The notes under the pieces: generated by a model
What the model was told of the DNA's origin: nothing
Databases searched by the model: none
The model's input: the letters and a program-made list of their open reading frames with translations, nothing else
From: Desertimonas sp963772825
Lineage (GTDB): Bacteria > Actinomycetota > Acidimicrobiia > Acidimicrobiales > Ilumatobacteraceae
Assembly: GCA_963772825.1 (NCBI GenBank)
Contig: CAVYYX010000022.1
Coordinates: 124,001-188,000 of the forward strand
Length of the DNA: 64,000 bases
Direction of reading: 5' to 3'
Made by a program: the position numbers and the translations under genes
Shown here: positions 1 to 16,663 of the stretch, piece by piece
Layout: each line of letters begins with the position of its first letter
Position numbering within the stretch: position 1 is the stretch's first letter

Positions 1-512
1 TGGCGGACGAAGACTTCGGCCAATGCGAACTCGCGAGCCGTCAGCTCCACCACTCGGGTCGCCCCGTTCCCCGGGTCGCTCACGGATGCTCGCCGCGATC
101 GAAGGTCGAGGGTCAGCGGGCCGGCCTGCAGCACCGTGGACTCCGGTGCCAGCCCGTCGCGCAGGCGCAGGCGGATGCGCGCCAGCAGCTCATCGAAGCG
201 GAACGGCTTGGTCACGTAGTCGTCGGCGCCGCCCTGCAGCCCACGGACGGTGTCCTCGACGCCGTCTCTCGCCGTGAGGATGATGACGGGCATCTGCTCC
301 CCGCGGGCGCGCATCGCCGACAGCACTTCGTGGCCGTTCATGCCGGGCAGCCCGAGGTCGAGCAACAGCAGGTCGAAGCTGTCGTCACGAGCGACGGCGA
401 GAGCATCCGGGCCGGTGCCGACGGCGATCGTGCTGTAGCCGCCGGCGCGCAGCCCCTTCTCCAGGAACGACACGATGCGCTCCTCGTCCTCTGCGATCAA
501 GATGCGAGTCAT
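1..512 (-). CDS. OmpR-type response regulator (C-terminus cut by window edge)
   Basis: Receiver domain of a two-component transcription factor. The protein starts MTRILIAEDEER; the acidic pocket is at residues 8-10, the phospho-acceptor Asp is near residue 52 in LLLLDLGLPG, and the conserved Lys is in VTKPFRF. The readable end (LTAREFALAEVFVR) is the beginning of a winged-helix OmpR/PhoB output domain, whose recognition helix lies outside the window. The ATG at 512-510 overlaps the TGA of the upstream histidine kinase (511-509) in an ATGA junction, so the two are probably translationally coupled and work as a pair. The regulated genes cannot be deduced. Confidence 0.93.
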   Translation of the reverse strand, partial: MTRILIAEDEERIVSFLEKGLRAGGYSTIAVGTGPDALAVARDDSFDLLLLDLGLPGMNGHEVLSAMRARGEQMPVIILTARDGVEDTVRGLQGGADDYVTKPFRFDELLARIRLRLRDGLAPESTVLQAGPLTLDLRSRRASVSDPGNGATRVVELTAREFALAEVFVR

Positions 513-2061
513 GACGGTGTACTCCCTGGTTCTGGGGTGCTGGGGGATGGAGGCGTCGCGGCGTCGGCGGCGTACGGCGGCGCCCACGGCGCGCCGCCCA
601 GCGGGACGGTCACGGTGAACGTGGCGCCGTGGCCGGGGCGGTTCTCGACCGACACCGACCCTCCGTGGGCGCGGGCGATGGCCTCGACGATCGACAGTCC
701 GATCCCGGTTCCCTCGGGGCGGCGCGTGCGGCTCGTGGCCGCCCACGCGCGTACCGATCGAACAGCAGGTCGATGATCGCCGGGTCGACCCCCGGTCCGC
801 TGTCGCGCACCCACAGCTTGGCGGTGTTCCCGCCGGCGGCGACACCGAAGCCGATCTCGGCGTCCTCGTCGGTGTGCTGTACGGCGTTCGCCGCCAGGTT
901 GACCACGGCCTGGGAGATACGCTCCGGGTCGGCGACGATCGTGACTACTCCGGCCGGTGGTGTCGCGTCGAGCACCCAGGAGCGCCGTCCGAGGTTGCGG
1001 ATCCGCTGGTACAGGTCGAGCGTCAGCTCGCCGAGGTCGATCGGCTCCGTGACGAGGAAGTTGGCCTGCTCGGACTTGGCAAGCACCAAGAGGTCGCCGA
1101 CGTAACGGCTCATCCGGTCGAGCTCGTCGGTCACGACGACGACCGTCTCGGCCCGTTCGGCAGGATCGTCGCCGAGCACCTCGAGGTGTCCGCGGGCAAT
1201 CGTGATCGGCGTTCGTAGTTCGTGGGCGACGTCGTTGAGGAAACGGCGCTGGGCGTTGAAGCCGTGCTCGAGCCGGTCGATCATCTCGTTGAACGTGATC
1301 CCCAGGCGGGCCAGCTCGTCGTGTCCTTCGACCGGGATCCGCGCCGAGAGGTCGGACTCGTTGATCTGCTCGGCCATCTCCCTCAGGTCACGCACCGGAC
1401 GGAGTACTCGACCGGCCAACGTCCAGGCCAACGCACTTGTCACGACGAGCACGGCGAGACCGGTGATGGTGATGACGCGGATGACCTGGCCGACCTCGCG
1501 GTGGTCGTCGGCGGGGAAGCTGGCGACGACGAACACGCCGGCGACGCCGTCGCCTGAGGCCAACGGGACGGCCAGCCACCTGACCTCGCCGATGTCGGCG
1601 ACGCTCGTCATCGTGGTCGCAGCAGTCGGCGTGTCGACGTTCCACAGCCGCAGGAATTGCGGATCGTCGAACAGTGGAGGCGAGGTGTTGCTGTACAGGA
1701 ACCCGTTGCCCCCGACCACCGTGTAGAACGCCTCGTCGTCGGACGGGACGTTGCGTTGCAGGTAGGTCCGCAAGATCGCCTCCACGTCGGTGCCGAACGG
1801 TTCGCCCGTCTCCGGGTTGAGCCCACCGGCGAGGCGACGCAGTTCGGCGACCTCCTGGGCCTGCTCCCGTTCGATCTCGCGGTCGGCGCGGGCATGCTGC
1901 ACCTGCCGCGTCACGACGATGGCGATCGTCAGCGCTACGGCCAGCAGCACCAGGTAGCCGACGAGCATGCGGAAGCGGACGCTGGCCACGCCGTGGCGGA
2001 GGTTGGCGCGTAACGCCCGTAGCCAGGTCGATCCCCTGGTGGAGGGCGACCGGTCAGTCAT
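509..2061 (-). CDS. Sensor histidine kinase, frameshifted near its C-terminus
   Basis: Membrane sensor kinase partner of the adjacent regulator. It has an N-terminal membrane helix (VGYLVLLAVALTIAIVV), an extracytoplasmic sensor region of about 130 residues, a second helix, a HAMP domain (RVLRPVRDLREMAEQI), the phospho-acceptor box FLNDVAHELRTPIT, and the ATPase N box (NLAANAVQHT) and G1 box (VRDSGPGVD). After LLFDRYARG the frame breaks at about 738-744; the G2 box EGTGIGLSIVEAIARAHGG continues one frame over and ends at 509. One lost G/C in that run restores a normal protein. The ATG at 2061 overlaps the upstream gene's stop (2056-2054), which favours it over the in-frame ATG at 2118. Confidence 0.85.
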
Positions 2062-2485
2062 CGTCGCTGCCGTTGTCGTCGTCGTCTTCGTCTTCAACTT
2101 CGTCGGCATCGGCGTCATCGTCGGCGTCGGCTGGCAGCGGGGCGGGTGCCGGTTGAGCCGCAGTGTGCGCCGGCGCAGCGGGAGCGACGGTCGGCGCGGC
2201 CATTGCCGTCGTCGTGGCTGGCGTCGTGGGGGTCGTGAGGGTCGTGAGGGTCGTGAGGGTCGTCGTGGTCGTCGTGGTCGTGGTCGTCGTGGTCGTCGTG
2301 GTCGTCGTGGTCGTCGTGGTCGTCGTCGAGGGGGTTGGTGCGGTCGTCGTCGTCAGCTCGATCCGCTGCACCGGCTCCGGCCGTTCGGGCAGGAGGTCGC
2401 CGACGGCGGCGACGAGTCCGGCGGCACCGGCTGCACAGAGCAGGAACACGACGAGCAGCGACACGCGGCGCATGGCGCCGCCCAT
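2054..2485 (-). CDS. Thr-rich exported or membrane-anchored protein
   Basis: Unrecognised protein of 143 residues (139 if translation begins at the second ATG, 2473). It has a hydrophobic N-terminal segment (VSLLVVFLLCAAGAAGLV) that could be a signal peptide or anchor, then roughly two dozen nearly uninterrupted threonines encoded by an ACG/ACC microsatellite (about 2230-2330), Pro/Ala-rich sequence, and a strongly acidic Asp/Glu tail. The stop overlaps the kinase start by 8 nt, so it is the first gene of a three-gene operon with the kinase and regulator. Thr/Pro runs are common in actinobacterial cell-wall-spanning linkers. A role as surface stalk or accessory sensor is only a guess. The microsatellite should be length-variable. 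Confidence 0.7.
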   Translation of the reverse strand: MGGAMRRVSLLVVFLLCAAGAAGLVAAVGDLLPERPEPVQRIELTTTTAPTPSTTTTTTTTTTTTTTTTTTTTTTTLTTLTTLTTPTTPATTTAMAAPTVAPAAPAHTAAQPAPAPLPADADDDADADEVEDEDDDDNGSDDD

Positions 2486-2522
2486 CCTGGCGACCTGACC
2501 CGAGTCGGATGATGAAACTCTA

Positions 2523-2538
2523 ATGAGAGATGTCTCAT
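2523..2538. promoter_or_regulatory. Perfect inverted repeat upstream of the Thr-rich gene
   Basis: ATGAGA-GATG-TCTCAT is a perfect 6-bp inverted repeat 38 bp upstream of the 2485 start and just before the rpoB promoter candidates. Its size and position suit an operator for the minus-strand two-component operon (possibly autoregulation), but no factor can be assigned. Confidence 0.35.
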
Positions 2539-2553
2539 CTTGGGGTCCGCTGC

Positions 2554-2582
2554 TTGACAGGCCCAGTCGGACTCTTTACCCT
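2554..2582 (+). promoter_or_regulatory. Putative sigma-A promoter P1 for rpoBC
   Basis: TTGACA (2554-2559), a 17-nt spacer, then TACCCT (2577-2582). The -35 is consensus and the spacing optimal; the -10 is weaker. It faces rpoB and lies about 240 bp upstream of it. Confidence 0.5.
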
Positions 2583-2628
2583 CTGCTCAATTGACGTCCC
2601 TGCCCGGACGTGCCAGTCCGGCTGCGGG

Positions 2629-2658
2629 TTGATGTCGGGCGCGCCAGGCCGCTAGGAT
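2629..2658 (+). promoter_or_regulatory. Putative sigma-A promoter P2 for rpoBC
   Basis: TTGATG (2629-2634), an 18-nt spacer, then TAGGAT (2653-2658), a good actinobacterial -10. It would leave a 5' leader of roughly 155 nt that contains the CTGGGC palindromes at 2751-2794. Confidence 0.5.
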
Positions 2659-2750
2659 CGTCAGTTGCCGTGCGTCGTGCTCACCCCTCCTCAGCCGGAG
2701 CCCCTGGATCTGCGCGCCCGCGGCCGTGCCCACCCGACACCCGTACCTTC

Positions 2751-2794
2751 CTGGCACCGCCCAGACCCATTGATTCTGGGCACCGCCCAGACCC
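2751..2794. repeat. Two CTGGGCACCGCCCAG palindromes in the rpoB leader
   Basis: A perfect 15-nt palindrome CTGGGC-ACC-GCCCAG sits at 2776-2790, preceded at 2751-2764 by a copy lacking one G; both are followed by ACCC. The same motif, in the opposite orientation (CTGGGCGGTGCCCAG), precedes tuf (54853-54867) and rplC (60632-60646, 60661-60675). Its position in leaders of transcription/translation operons suggests an RNA hairpin or repressor site. Confidence 0.6.
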
Positions 2795-2821
2795 GAGAAT
2801 CCTCAGATAGGGGAGTGATTC

Positions 2822-6427
<3,606 letters not shown>

Positions 6428-6478
6428 CCACCACGACGACCACCCGAGAACTCACGACACACCGCGAAGCGAGAAGTA

Positions 6479-10371
<3,893 letters not shown>

Positions 10372-10386
10372 CCCCACGCCCACACC

Positions 10387-10434
10387 ACCGATGGGTGTTC
10401 AGGGGACGGAACGGTCCCCTAAACACCCATCGGT
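10387..10434. terminator. 48-nt hairpin after rpoC (copy 1 of an exact inverted repeat pair)
   Basis: A long stem of about 21 bp with one C-A mismatch (ACCGATGGGTGTT...AACACCCATCGGT outer arms, AGGGGAC/GTCCCCT inner arms) and a 6-nt loop GGAACG. It lies between the convergent rpoC and ABC-permease genes and should stop transcription from both sides, although it lacks a U-tract. The reverse complement is found base for base at 52560-52607. Confidence 0.75.
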
Positions 10435-10439
10435 CGTGG

Positions 10440-11273
10440 TCAGGCGCTGGCGCCGGAGTAGCGGCGCACACCGCGCCGCCAGACGAAGCGGCTGAGCACG
10501 AGGCAACCGATCGTCACCGCGCCAACAACGGCTGCGGTGCCCCACGACAACCGTGACGTGATCGCCTCGGCCGGAGCCGTCACGGCGATGCCCAGCGGGA
10601 CGATGACCGTCAAACCGACGCGCAGCCATCCGGGGTAGATGCTGATCGGGTACTGCGCAGCTCTGGCGACGTAGAGGAACAGGCCCTCCATGAACGGCAG
10701 CTGGACCACCCAGAAGGCGATGCACGCCACCATCAGCCAGAGGCAGTAGCCGATCGTCGCACCTGCCGCGAGGACAGCGAGGAACACGGCGAGATCACCC
10801 GGCGCCAGCTGCGACGGGAGGTCCTGGGCGGCGACGGCGACGATGGCGATCCCGACGAGGACGTCGGCGAGCTGCCAGACGCTCAACTCGCGCACCGATG
10901 TCAGTAGCTGGGAGTCGACCGGCCGGGTCAGCACGTAGTCGAAGTCGCCCTCCTGGATGTCTCGGGCCATGCGCAGCAGCGGGGGTTGGACGAACGTGCG
11001 CAGCAGGCCGGTGACGATCGTGAACACGCCGATGGCGGCGAGCAGCTCTGGACGTCGCCAACCGTTGAGCTCGGTGGTGTTGTCGTAGATCAGGGCGACG
11101 ACGACGAGCCCCGTCACGATCTGCCACAGCGACTGGAGGATCTGGGCGAAGAAGTTCGACCGATACTGCAACTCGTTGAGCACATGGACTCGCCAGTGGA
11201 CGGCGACCACGGCAGCGCCCGCAACCGGCGCGGCCGCTCGGCGCGGGGGTTCCGAGGCGTCGTTGCGGCTCAT
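10440..11273 (-). CDS. ABC-2 type transporter permease (second of pair)
   Basis: Inner-membrane permease with about six hydrophobic segments after a short Pro/Ala cytoplasmic N-terminus (MSRNDASEPPRRAAAP). It contains the family-typical stretch RDIQEGDFDYVLTRPVDSQLL between membrane helices and ends FVWRRGVRRYSGASA. It resembles the COG3694 half of an uncharacterised exporter whose ATPase and other permease lie directly upstream. The start is set by the ATGA overlap with the preceding permease (11273-11270). Substrate unknown. Confidence 0.85.
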   Translation of the reverse strand: MSRNDASEPPRRAAAPVAGAAVVAVHWRVHVLNELQYRSNFFAQILQSLWQIVTGLVVVALIYDNTTELNGWRRPELLAAIGVFTIVTGLLRTFVQPPLLRMARDIQEGDFDYVLTRPVDSQLLTSVRELSVWQLADVLVGIAIVAVAAQDLPSQLAPGDLAVFLAVLAAGATIGYCLWLMVACIAFWVVQLPFMEGLFLYVARAAQYPISIYPGWLRVGLTVIVPLGIAVTAPAEAITSRLSWGTAAVVGAVTIGCLVLSRFVWRRGVRRYSGASA

Positions 11274-12112
11274 CCGCCGACGGCCCCGTAGCGGGTCACG
11301 CCTCGGCGCCATACGACGCTGACGAGCAGCACGGCGGCGACCAACCAGGCGAGCTGGATCCCGAGTCCGGCGAACAGTGCGCCGGCCGAAATCGGCCCGA
11401 TCAGCACCTCGATCGGGAAGGCGAACGTCCAGCGGAACGGCAACGCCCAGGACAGCGTCTGGGCCCATCCGGGCAGCAGCTCGGGAGGCACCAGGCGGCC
11501 CGACAGGATCACCTCGGCCATCGAGTACACACTGGCGAGGGCGGCGATGCGCGTCAGCCAGAAGGCGGTGGCGCCGAGGGCGCCCATCATCAGCGTGCGG
11601 ATGAGGTTGGCGAGCAGCAGGGCGACAGGCAGCACGAGGAGCTGCAGGACGCTGGTGCTGAGGTCCGGCCGGAAGGCGATCGTCAGCACGATTCCGGCGG
11701 GGACCCACGACAGGCTGCGCACCATCGTGAACCCGATCCAGAAACCGGCGTCCTGGTGCACCGGATGGATCGGGCGCATCAGCAGCGCCGACATGCGCCC
11801 CTCACGGATCCAGTACTCCCAGTTGAGCGGCGAGCCGACCTGGGTGAACGTGCGGACCAGCGTCCAGGCGATGTAGTAGGCGGCGAAGCGGGCCGGCGTG
11901 TAGCCGTCGACTGCGCCGCCCTGCTCCTCGGCGACGATCTGCCAGACCATCAGGTAGACGAGCGGTTCGGCGAGCATCAGCGTGCTCTCGAGCAGCGTGT
12001 TGATGCGGTACTGCAGGTGGCCTTCGATCGACGTGCGGATGACCGCCCGATACAAGGCGGCCAGGCTGCGCAGCCGTCCGGGCGGTCGGTCGATCACCGC
12101 GACGTCAGCCAT
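11270..12112 (-). CDS. ABC-2 type transporter permease (first of pair)
   Basis: Membrane permease of 280 residues with six predicted helices, resembling COG4587. Characteristic segments are LNWEYWIREGRMSALLMRPIHPVHQDAG and the C-terminal WRRGVTRYGAVGG, which closely parallels the end of the second permease; the two are probably ancient paralogues forming a heterodimeric pore. The start overlaps the ATPase stop by 8 nt and the stop overlaps the next start in ATGA, so all three subunits are coupled and probably made in fixed ratio. Confidence 0.85.
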   Translation of the reverse strand: MADVAVIDRPPGRLRSLAALYRAVIRTSIEGHLQYRINTLLESTLMLAEPLVYLMVWQIVAEEQGGAVDGYTPARFAAYYIAWTLVRTFTQVGSPLNWEYWIREGRMSALLMRPIHPVHQDAGFWIGFTMVRSLSWVPAGIVLTIAFRPDLSTSVLQLLVLPVALLLANLIRTLMMGALGATAFWLTRIAALASVYSMAEVILSGRLVPPELLPGWAQTLSWALPFRWTFAFPIEVLIGPISAGALFAGLGIQLAWLVAAVLLVSVVWRRGVTRYGAVGG

Positions 12113-13136
12113 CTGCGAAGACCTGCTCGATGATCCGCTCGATCGGCGGGTCCTCGATCGAGACGTCGACGACGTCGAGTCGTTCGAGCAGCAGGGCCGC
12201 TGTCCGCGGCACGTCGGCGCGGTCGACGCGTACGGTCACCACGCCGTCGTCGCCGGCGGCCGCTTGACCGTCGTGGATGCGCAGGCCGAGCGATCTGGCG
12301 TCGCCGAGGGCATTGGCCACGGCTACCGACGACGCGTCGGAGTCGGCGGTGTCGTCGAGCTGCACGCGGATCGTCTTGGTCGTGCCGAACCTCGATGCCA
12401 GCTCGGCGAGGGCGCCGTCGAAGAGGAGTCGACCGTGGTGGATCACGAGGACTCGCTTGCAGAGGGCTTCGACGTCGGCCATGTAGTGGCTCGTGAGCAG
12501 AATCGCCGCCCCCGTCCTCGCGTTGTAGTCGGCGAGGAATGAGCGGATCCGCCGTTGCATCGTCACGTCGAGGCCGAGCGTCGGCTCGTCGAGGAACATC
12601 ACCTCCGGCTGGTGGAGCAGGGCGTCGGCGATCTCCGCCTTCATCCGCTCACCGAGCGAGAGCTGACGCACGGGCTTGTCGACCAGCTCGGCGAGCTCGA
12701 GCAGGTCGATCAGCTCGTCGCGAGTCCGCTGGAACTCGGAAGCAGGGATGCGATAGATCGCCCGATGCAGCTCGAAGCTGTCGATCGCGGGGAGGTCCCA
12801 CTGCAACTGGTTGCGGTTGCCCATCACCAACGTGATCCGACGGAGCAACTCGGTGTCGCGCCGGAACGGCTCGAAGCCGAGCACGCGGGCATCGCCGCCG
12901 GTCGGGGACAACAGCCCGGAGAGCATCTTCAACGTGGTGGTCTTGCCGGCCCCGTTGGGTCCGAGGAAGCCGACGACCTCGCCCGGCTCGATGGTGAACG
13001 ACACCTCGTCGACTGCCGTCACGGTGCGGTGTTGACGGCGGAACAGGCTGACCACCGAGGCGCGCAGGCCCGTTTGCTCGCGCACGGGAACCTTGAACTG
13101 CTTCGACAGGCGGTCGACCACGACCGGCGATGGCAT
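12105..13136 (-). CDS. ABC transporter ATP-binding protein (COG4586-like)
   Basis: Nucleotide-binding subunit energising the two following permeases. Walker A is GPNGAGKTTT, the signature is LSLGERMKAEIADALL (LSLGE in place of LSGGQ, as usual in this subfamily), Walker B is VMFLDEPTLGLDV, and the switch His is in LLTSHYMADV. A C-terminal region of about 90 residues follows the ATPase core. The ATG at 13136 begins MPSPVVVDRLSKQFK; upstream in-frame sequence back to 13766 is antisense to the DGPF gene and is not counted. Confidence 0.9.
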   Translation of the reverse strand: MPSPVVVDRLSKQFKVPVREQTGLRASVVSLFRRQHRTVTAVDEVSFTIEPGEVVGFLGPNGAGKTTTLKMLSGLLSPTGGDARVLGFEPFRRDTELLRRITLVMGNRNQLQWDLPAIDSFELHRAIYRIPASEFQRTRDELIDLLELAELVDKPVRQLSLGERMKAEIADALLHQPEVMFLDEPTLGLDVTMQRRIRSFLADYNARTGAAILLTSHYMADVEALCKRVLVIHHGRLLFDGALAELASRFGTTKTIRVQLDDTADSDASSVAVANALGDARSLGLRIHDGQAAAGDDGVVTVRVDRADVPRTAALLLERLDVVDVSIEDPPIERIIEQVFADG

Positions 13137-13259
13137 GGACGACCGAGTGTAGGAGGACGTCCCGCGCCGGAAATCTTCGGTTCCGCTGTCGATCGAGGCT
13201 GGAACCGTTCGTTGTAGGGGTGAGTTGGCATCGGGCCGACCCGCCGAAAGGATGACCTC

Positions 13260-13616
13260 ATGACCCAGTACCTGCTTTCCGTGCACGTCACCGAATCGGA
13301 CTACGAGACCCCGCAGGAGGAGATCGAGCCGATCTACGCCGCCGTCGACGCCTTCAACACCGAGCTGCAGTCGAGCGGGTCGTGGGTGTTCGCCGGCGGC
13401 CTGCACCCCGCCAGCACCTCCACCGTCGTCGACGCCACGAAGCCCGACGTCACCGTCACGGATGGACCCTTCGTCGAGACCAAGGAGCACATCGGCGGCT
13501 TCTGGGTCATCGAGGCAGCCGACCTCGACGCCGCCCTCGACTGGGCGAAGAAGGCGTCTGCCGCCTGCGCTGGCCCCGTGGAGGTGCGGCCGTTTCAGGA
13601 CGAACCGTCTGAGTGA
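13260..13616 (+). CDS. YCII/DGPF-domain protein
   Basis: Small (118 residues) ferredoxin-like-fold protein of the YCII-related family with the diagnostic TVTDGPFVETKEHIGGFWVIEA segment. It overlaps by 4 nt (GTGA) the following ECF42 sigma factor gene. DGPF proteins are well-known genomic partners of ECF42 sigma factors, and the pairing here is textbook. The molecular role of DGPF proteins is not established. Confidence 0.9.
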   Translation: MTQYLLSVHVTESDYETPQEEIEPIYAAVDAFNTELQSSGSWVFAGGLHPASTSTVVDATKPDVTVTDGPFVETKEHIGGFWVIEAADLDAALDWAKKASAACAGPVEVRPFQDEPSE

Positions 13617-14845
13617 CCGCCGAAATCGCCCGAACGTTCCGCGAGGAGTCGGGCCGTGCGGTCGCCACGCTGATCCGCACCTTCGGCGACATCGACGTCG
13701 CCGAGGATGCGGTTCAGGAGGCGTTCGCCATCGCCGTCGACAAGTGGCCGGACTCCGGCTGGCCACCCAACCCTGGCGCCTGGATCGTCACGACGGCGCG
13801 CAACCGGGCGATCGACCGGCTGCGTCGCGAGGCCACGCGGCATGACCGGCACGTCCAGGCGCAGTCCCTGCGTCCGCCTGACGAGGCGCCGCCGGAGGTC
13901 GGGCCGGTGAGGGACGATCGCCTCCGTCTGATCTTCACGTGCTGCCATCCGGCCTTGTCATCGAGCTCGCAGGTCGCTCTCACGCTGCGCCTCCTCGGGG
14001 GCTTGCAGACCGACGAGATCGCCCGGGCGTTCCTCGTGCCGGAAGCGACGATGGCGCAGCGGCTCGTGCGAGCGAAGAAGAAGATCAGCGCCGCCAAGAT
14101 CCCCTATCGCGTGCCCGGCGACGCCGAGCTTCCCGACCGCCTCGGAGCCGTGCTCGCCGTCCTCTACCTCGTCTTCAACGAGGGTTATGCGGCGACGAGT
14201 GGCGACTCGCTCGTGCGTGGCGACCTCAGCGCCGAGGCGATCCGCCTCGCCCGGCTGGTCGTCGAGCTGATGCCCGACGAGGGCGAGGCCGTCGGCCTGC
14301 TCGCCCTGCTCCTGCTCAGCGAGGCGCGGCGGCCGGCGCGCGTCGCCGCCGACGGATCGCTCGTCCTGCTGCCCGACCAGGACCGCAGCCGGTGGGATCG
14401 CGCGCCGATCGCCGAGGGCCAGGCCCTCGTGCGGGCGTGCCTGCGGCGCAACCTGCCAGGGCCTTACCAGATCCAAGCGGCGATCAACGCCGTGCACAGC
14501 GACGCACCGACGTCGGCCGACACCGACTGGCGCCAGATTCTGACCCTCTACGACCAACTCCTCGCCGTCTCCCCGTCCCCGGTCGTCGCCCTCAACCGAG
14601 CGGTCGTCGTCGCCGAGGTCGACGGACCCGCTGCGGCGCTCACTTCCGTCGACGCGCTCGCCGCGGAACTCGCCCGCTACCAGCACTTTCACGCCACGCG
14701 AGCCGATCTGCTGCGGCGCCTGGATCGACGCTCCGAGGCGGCGGACGCCTACTCGGCGGCGATCGCCCTGACCGCCAACGAGAGCGAACGGCGCTTCTTG
14801 GAGGCGCGGCGACTGGCGGTCGAGGGCGGCGGCGAGGTCGAGTAG
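13613..14845 (+). CDS. ECF42-type RNA polymerase sigma factor with C-terminal TPR-like extension
   Basis: Sigma factor of 410 residues, about twice the length of a simple ECF sigma. Region 2 is VAEDAVQEAFAIAVDKWP...PGAWIVTTARNRAIDRLRRE; region 4 is GLQTDEIARAFLVPEATMAQRLVRAKKKI. The C-terminal 200 residues contain family-typical blocks (LYLVFNEGYAATSG, LNRAVVVAEVDGPAAAL) and helical repeats thought to act as an intramolecular regulator in ECF42 proteins. No anti-sigma gene is adjacent, as is normal for the group. The GTG at 13613 overlaps the DGPF stop codon. Confidence 0.93.
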   Translation: MTAEIARTFREESGRAVATLIRTFGDIDVAEDAVQEAFAIAVDKWPDSGWPPNPGAWIVTTARNRAIDRLRREATRHDRHVQAQSLRPPDEAPPEVGPVRDDRLRLIFTCCHPALSSSSQVALTLRLLGGLQTDEIARAFLVPEATMAQRLVRAKKKISAAKIPYRVPGDAELPDRLGAVLAVLYLVFNEGYAATSGDSLVRGDLSAEAIRLARLVVELMPDEGEAVGLLALLLLSEARRPARVAADGSLVLLPDQDRSRWDRAPIAEGQALVRACLRRNLPGPYQIQAAINAVHSDAPTSADTDWRQILTLYDQLLAVSPSPVVALNRAVVVAEVDGPAAALTSVDALAAELARYQHFHATRADLLRRLDRRSEAADAYSAAIALTANESERRFLEARRLAVEGGGEVE

Positions 14846-14903
14846 ACGACCGCGCTAGTGTTCGATTCGATGGTGACCGATTCGTCGTGGACGGCCGGCT
14901 GAC

Positions 14904-15476
14904 GTGGCGGAGGTCTTGCTCTTCCACAACGCTCAGGGCTTGACGGCAGGCGTCGTCGCCTTCGCCGACCGGTTGCGTCGGGCCGGGCACGCCGTGCACA
15001 CACCCGATCTGTACGACGGCAGAACCTTCGACACCCTCGACGAGGGCATTGCTCATGCCGGGGAGATCGGATTCGAGAACGTCCTCGAACGTGGCGTTCG
15101 GGCCGCCGACGGGCTGCCCGTCGAGTTGGTGTACGCCGGTTTCTCGCTCGGTGTGATGCCGGCCCAGAAGTTGGCCCAGACGCGCCCCGGCGCACGGGGT
15201 GCGTTGCTGATCGAGGCGTGCCTCCCGGTGTCGGAGTTCGGCTCGTGGCCAGACGGCGTGCCCGTGCAGGTGCACGGGATGGATGCCGACCCGTTCTTCG
15301 CCGGCGAGGGCGATATCGATGCCGCACGGGAACTCGTCGCCGGCGCCGATGATCGCGAGCTGTTCCTCTACTCCGGCGAGCAGCACCTCTTCAGCGACAG
15401 TTCGCTGCCGTCCTACGACGCCGATGCCGCCGCACTCCTCGGCGAGCGTGTGGAGGCGTTCCTCGACGGCCGCTAG
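14904..15476 (+). CDS. Dienelactone hydrolase family protein
   Basis: Alpha/beta hydrolase of 190 residues starting at GTG 14904 (MAEVLLFHNAQGLTAGV). The nucleophile elbow reads YAGFSLGVMPAQ, with Ser where classic dienelactone hydrolases have Cys; candidate Asp is in VHGMDADPFF and candidate His in SGEQHLFSD. Substrate unknown. It is 58 bp after the sigma factor and 5 bp before the AlkZ-like gene, so it could be co-transcribed with both. Confidence 0.85.
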   Translation: MAEVLLFHNAQGLTAGVVAFADRLRRAGHAVHTPDLYDGRTFDTLDEGIAHAGEIGFENVLERGVRAADGLPVELVYAGFSLGVMPAQKLAQTRPGARGALLIEACLPVSEFGSWPDGVPVQVHGMDADPFFAGEGDIDAARELVAGADDRELFLYSGEQHLFSDSSLPSYDADAAALLGERVEAFLDGR

Positions 15477-15481
15477 GCACC

Positions 15482-16629
15482 GTGCCCGACGGCAAGATCA
15501 CCGCCCGCGGCCTCAACCGGGCGACCCTCGGCCGCCAACTGTTGTTGGAGCGCGAGCCGTTGCCCGTCGCTGACGCTGTGCGCCGGGTCGTCGCCCTCCA
15601 GGCGCAGGAGCCGGCCTCGCCGTACGTCGCTCTGTGGAACCGGATCAGCACGTTCGACCCGGCCGAGTTGGATGCGGCGTTCGCGGCGGGCGAGGTCGTC
15701 AAGGCCACGCTGATGCGGGTCACGCTGCATGCCGTCGGCATCGACGACTATCGGTCGCTCCGCGAGGCGATGGAACCGACGTTGCGGGGGGCCCGGCTTC
15801 ACGACCGTCGGTTCGCAGCCAGCGGGCTGACCCTCGACGACGCCGACGAGGTGATCCCGGAGCTCGTCGACTATCTCGGCGAGCCGCGCACCGTCACCGA
15901 ATGCGAGGCATGGCTCGAGCAACGTGCCGGTGCGTCGGCCGTCAAGGGAGCGTGGTGGGCGTTCCGGCAGTACGCCCCGCTGCTCCACGTTCCCGGCGGC
16001 GGGCCGTGGTCGTTCGGCACTCGGCGGTCGTTCGTGGCGCCCCGCAGCAGGCCGGCGGTCCCGGATGCGGACGCCGCCGAAGCATCGATGGAGACGATGG
16101 CGGTGCGCTACCTCGAGGGCTTCGGGCCGGCGTCAGCGCTCGACATCGCCCAGTTCGGGATGGTCAACCGACCTCGGGTGCGCAAGGCGCTGCAGGCGCT
16201 TGCGGGTGACCTCGAACGCGTTGAGGGGCCCAACGGGGAGGAGCTGTTCGACGTCCCGGGGGCGCTACGTCCCGACGAGGACACCCCCGCACCACCCCGC
16301 TTGATGGCGATGTGGGACAGCACGCTGCTCGCCTACGCCGACCGCAGCAGGATGATCCCGCCTGATCTTCGCAAGTTGGTGATCCGCATGAACGGCGATG
16401 CGTTGCCGACGCTGCTCGTCGACGGCCACGTCGCCGGCGTGTGGCGAACCGTCGAAGGAGGGATCGAGGCGACCGCCTTCCACCCCCTGGCGGACGTCGC
16501 CTGGGAGGGGCTCAGCGCCGAGGCCGGGCGCTGATGGAGTTGCTCGCCGATCGCGGTCCGGACGTCTATCGCCGCTACCACCACTGGTGGGCCAAGCTGC
16601 CCGCCGGCGAGGTCCGCAGGCTCGCCTAG
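15482..16629 (+). CDS. Winged-helix DNA-binding (AlkZ/YcaQ-like, HTH_42) protein, frameshifted at the end
   Basis: About 382 residues when the frame is restored. The family is related to DNA glycosylases AlkZ and YcaQ, which unhook interstrand crosslinks; the catalytic QxQ motif is visible as LQAQEP (Gln40, Gln42). The C-terminus contains MNGDALPTLLVDGHVAGVW. The frame breaks near 16522-16526: the first frame stops at 16534, whereas the next continues LMELLADRGPDVYRRYHHWW to a stop at 16629. One missing base beside the CCGGG run explains it. Repair function is inferred from family membership. Confidence 0.8.
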
Positions 16630-16663
16630 ACTGACCCGCGGCCGGATCCGCCAGACGGACGGC

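Noticed and set aside
13137..13766. N-terminal extension of the ABC ATPase
   Set aside because: The sequence upstream of 13136 is antisense to the DGPF and ECF42 genes and unlike ABC proteins.
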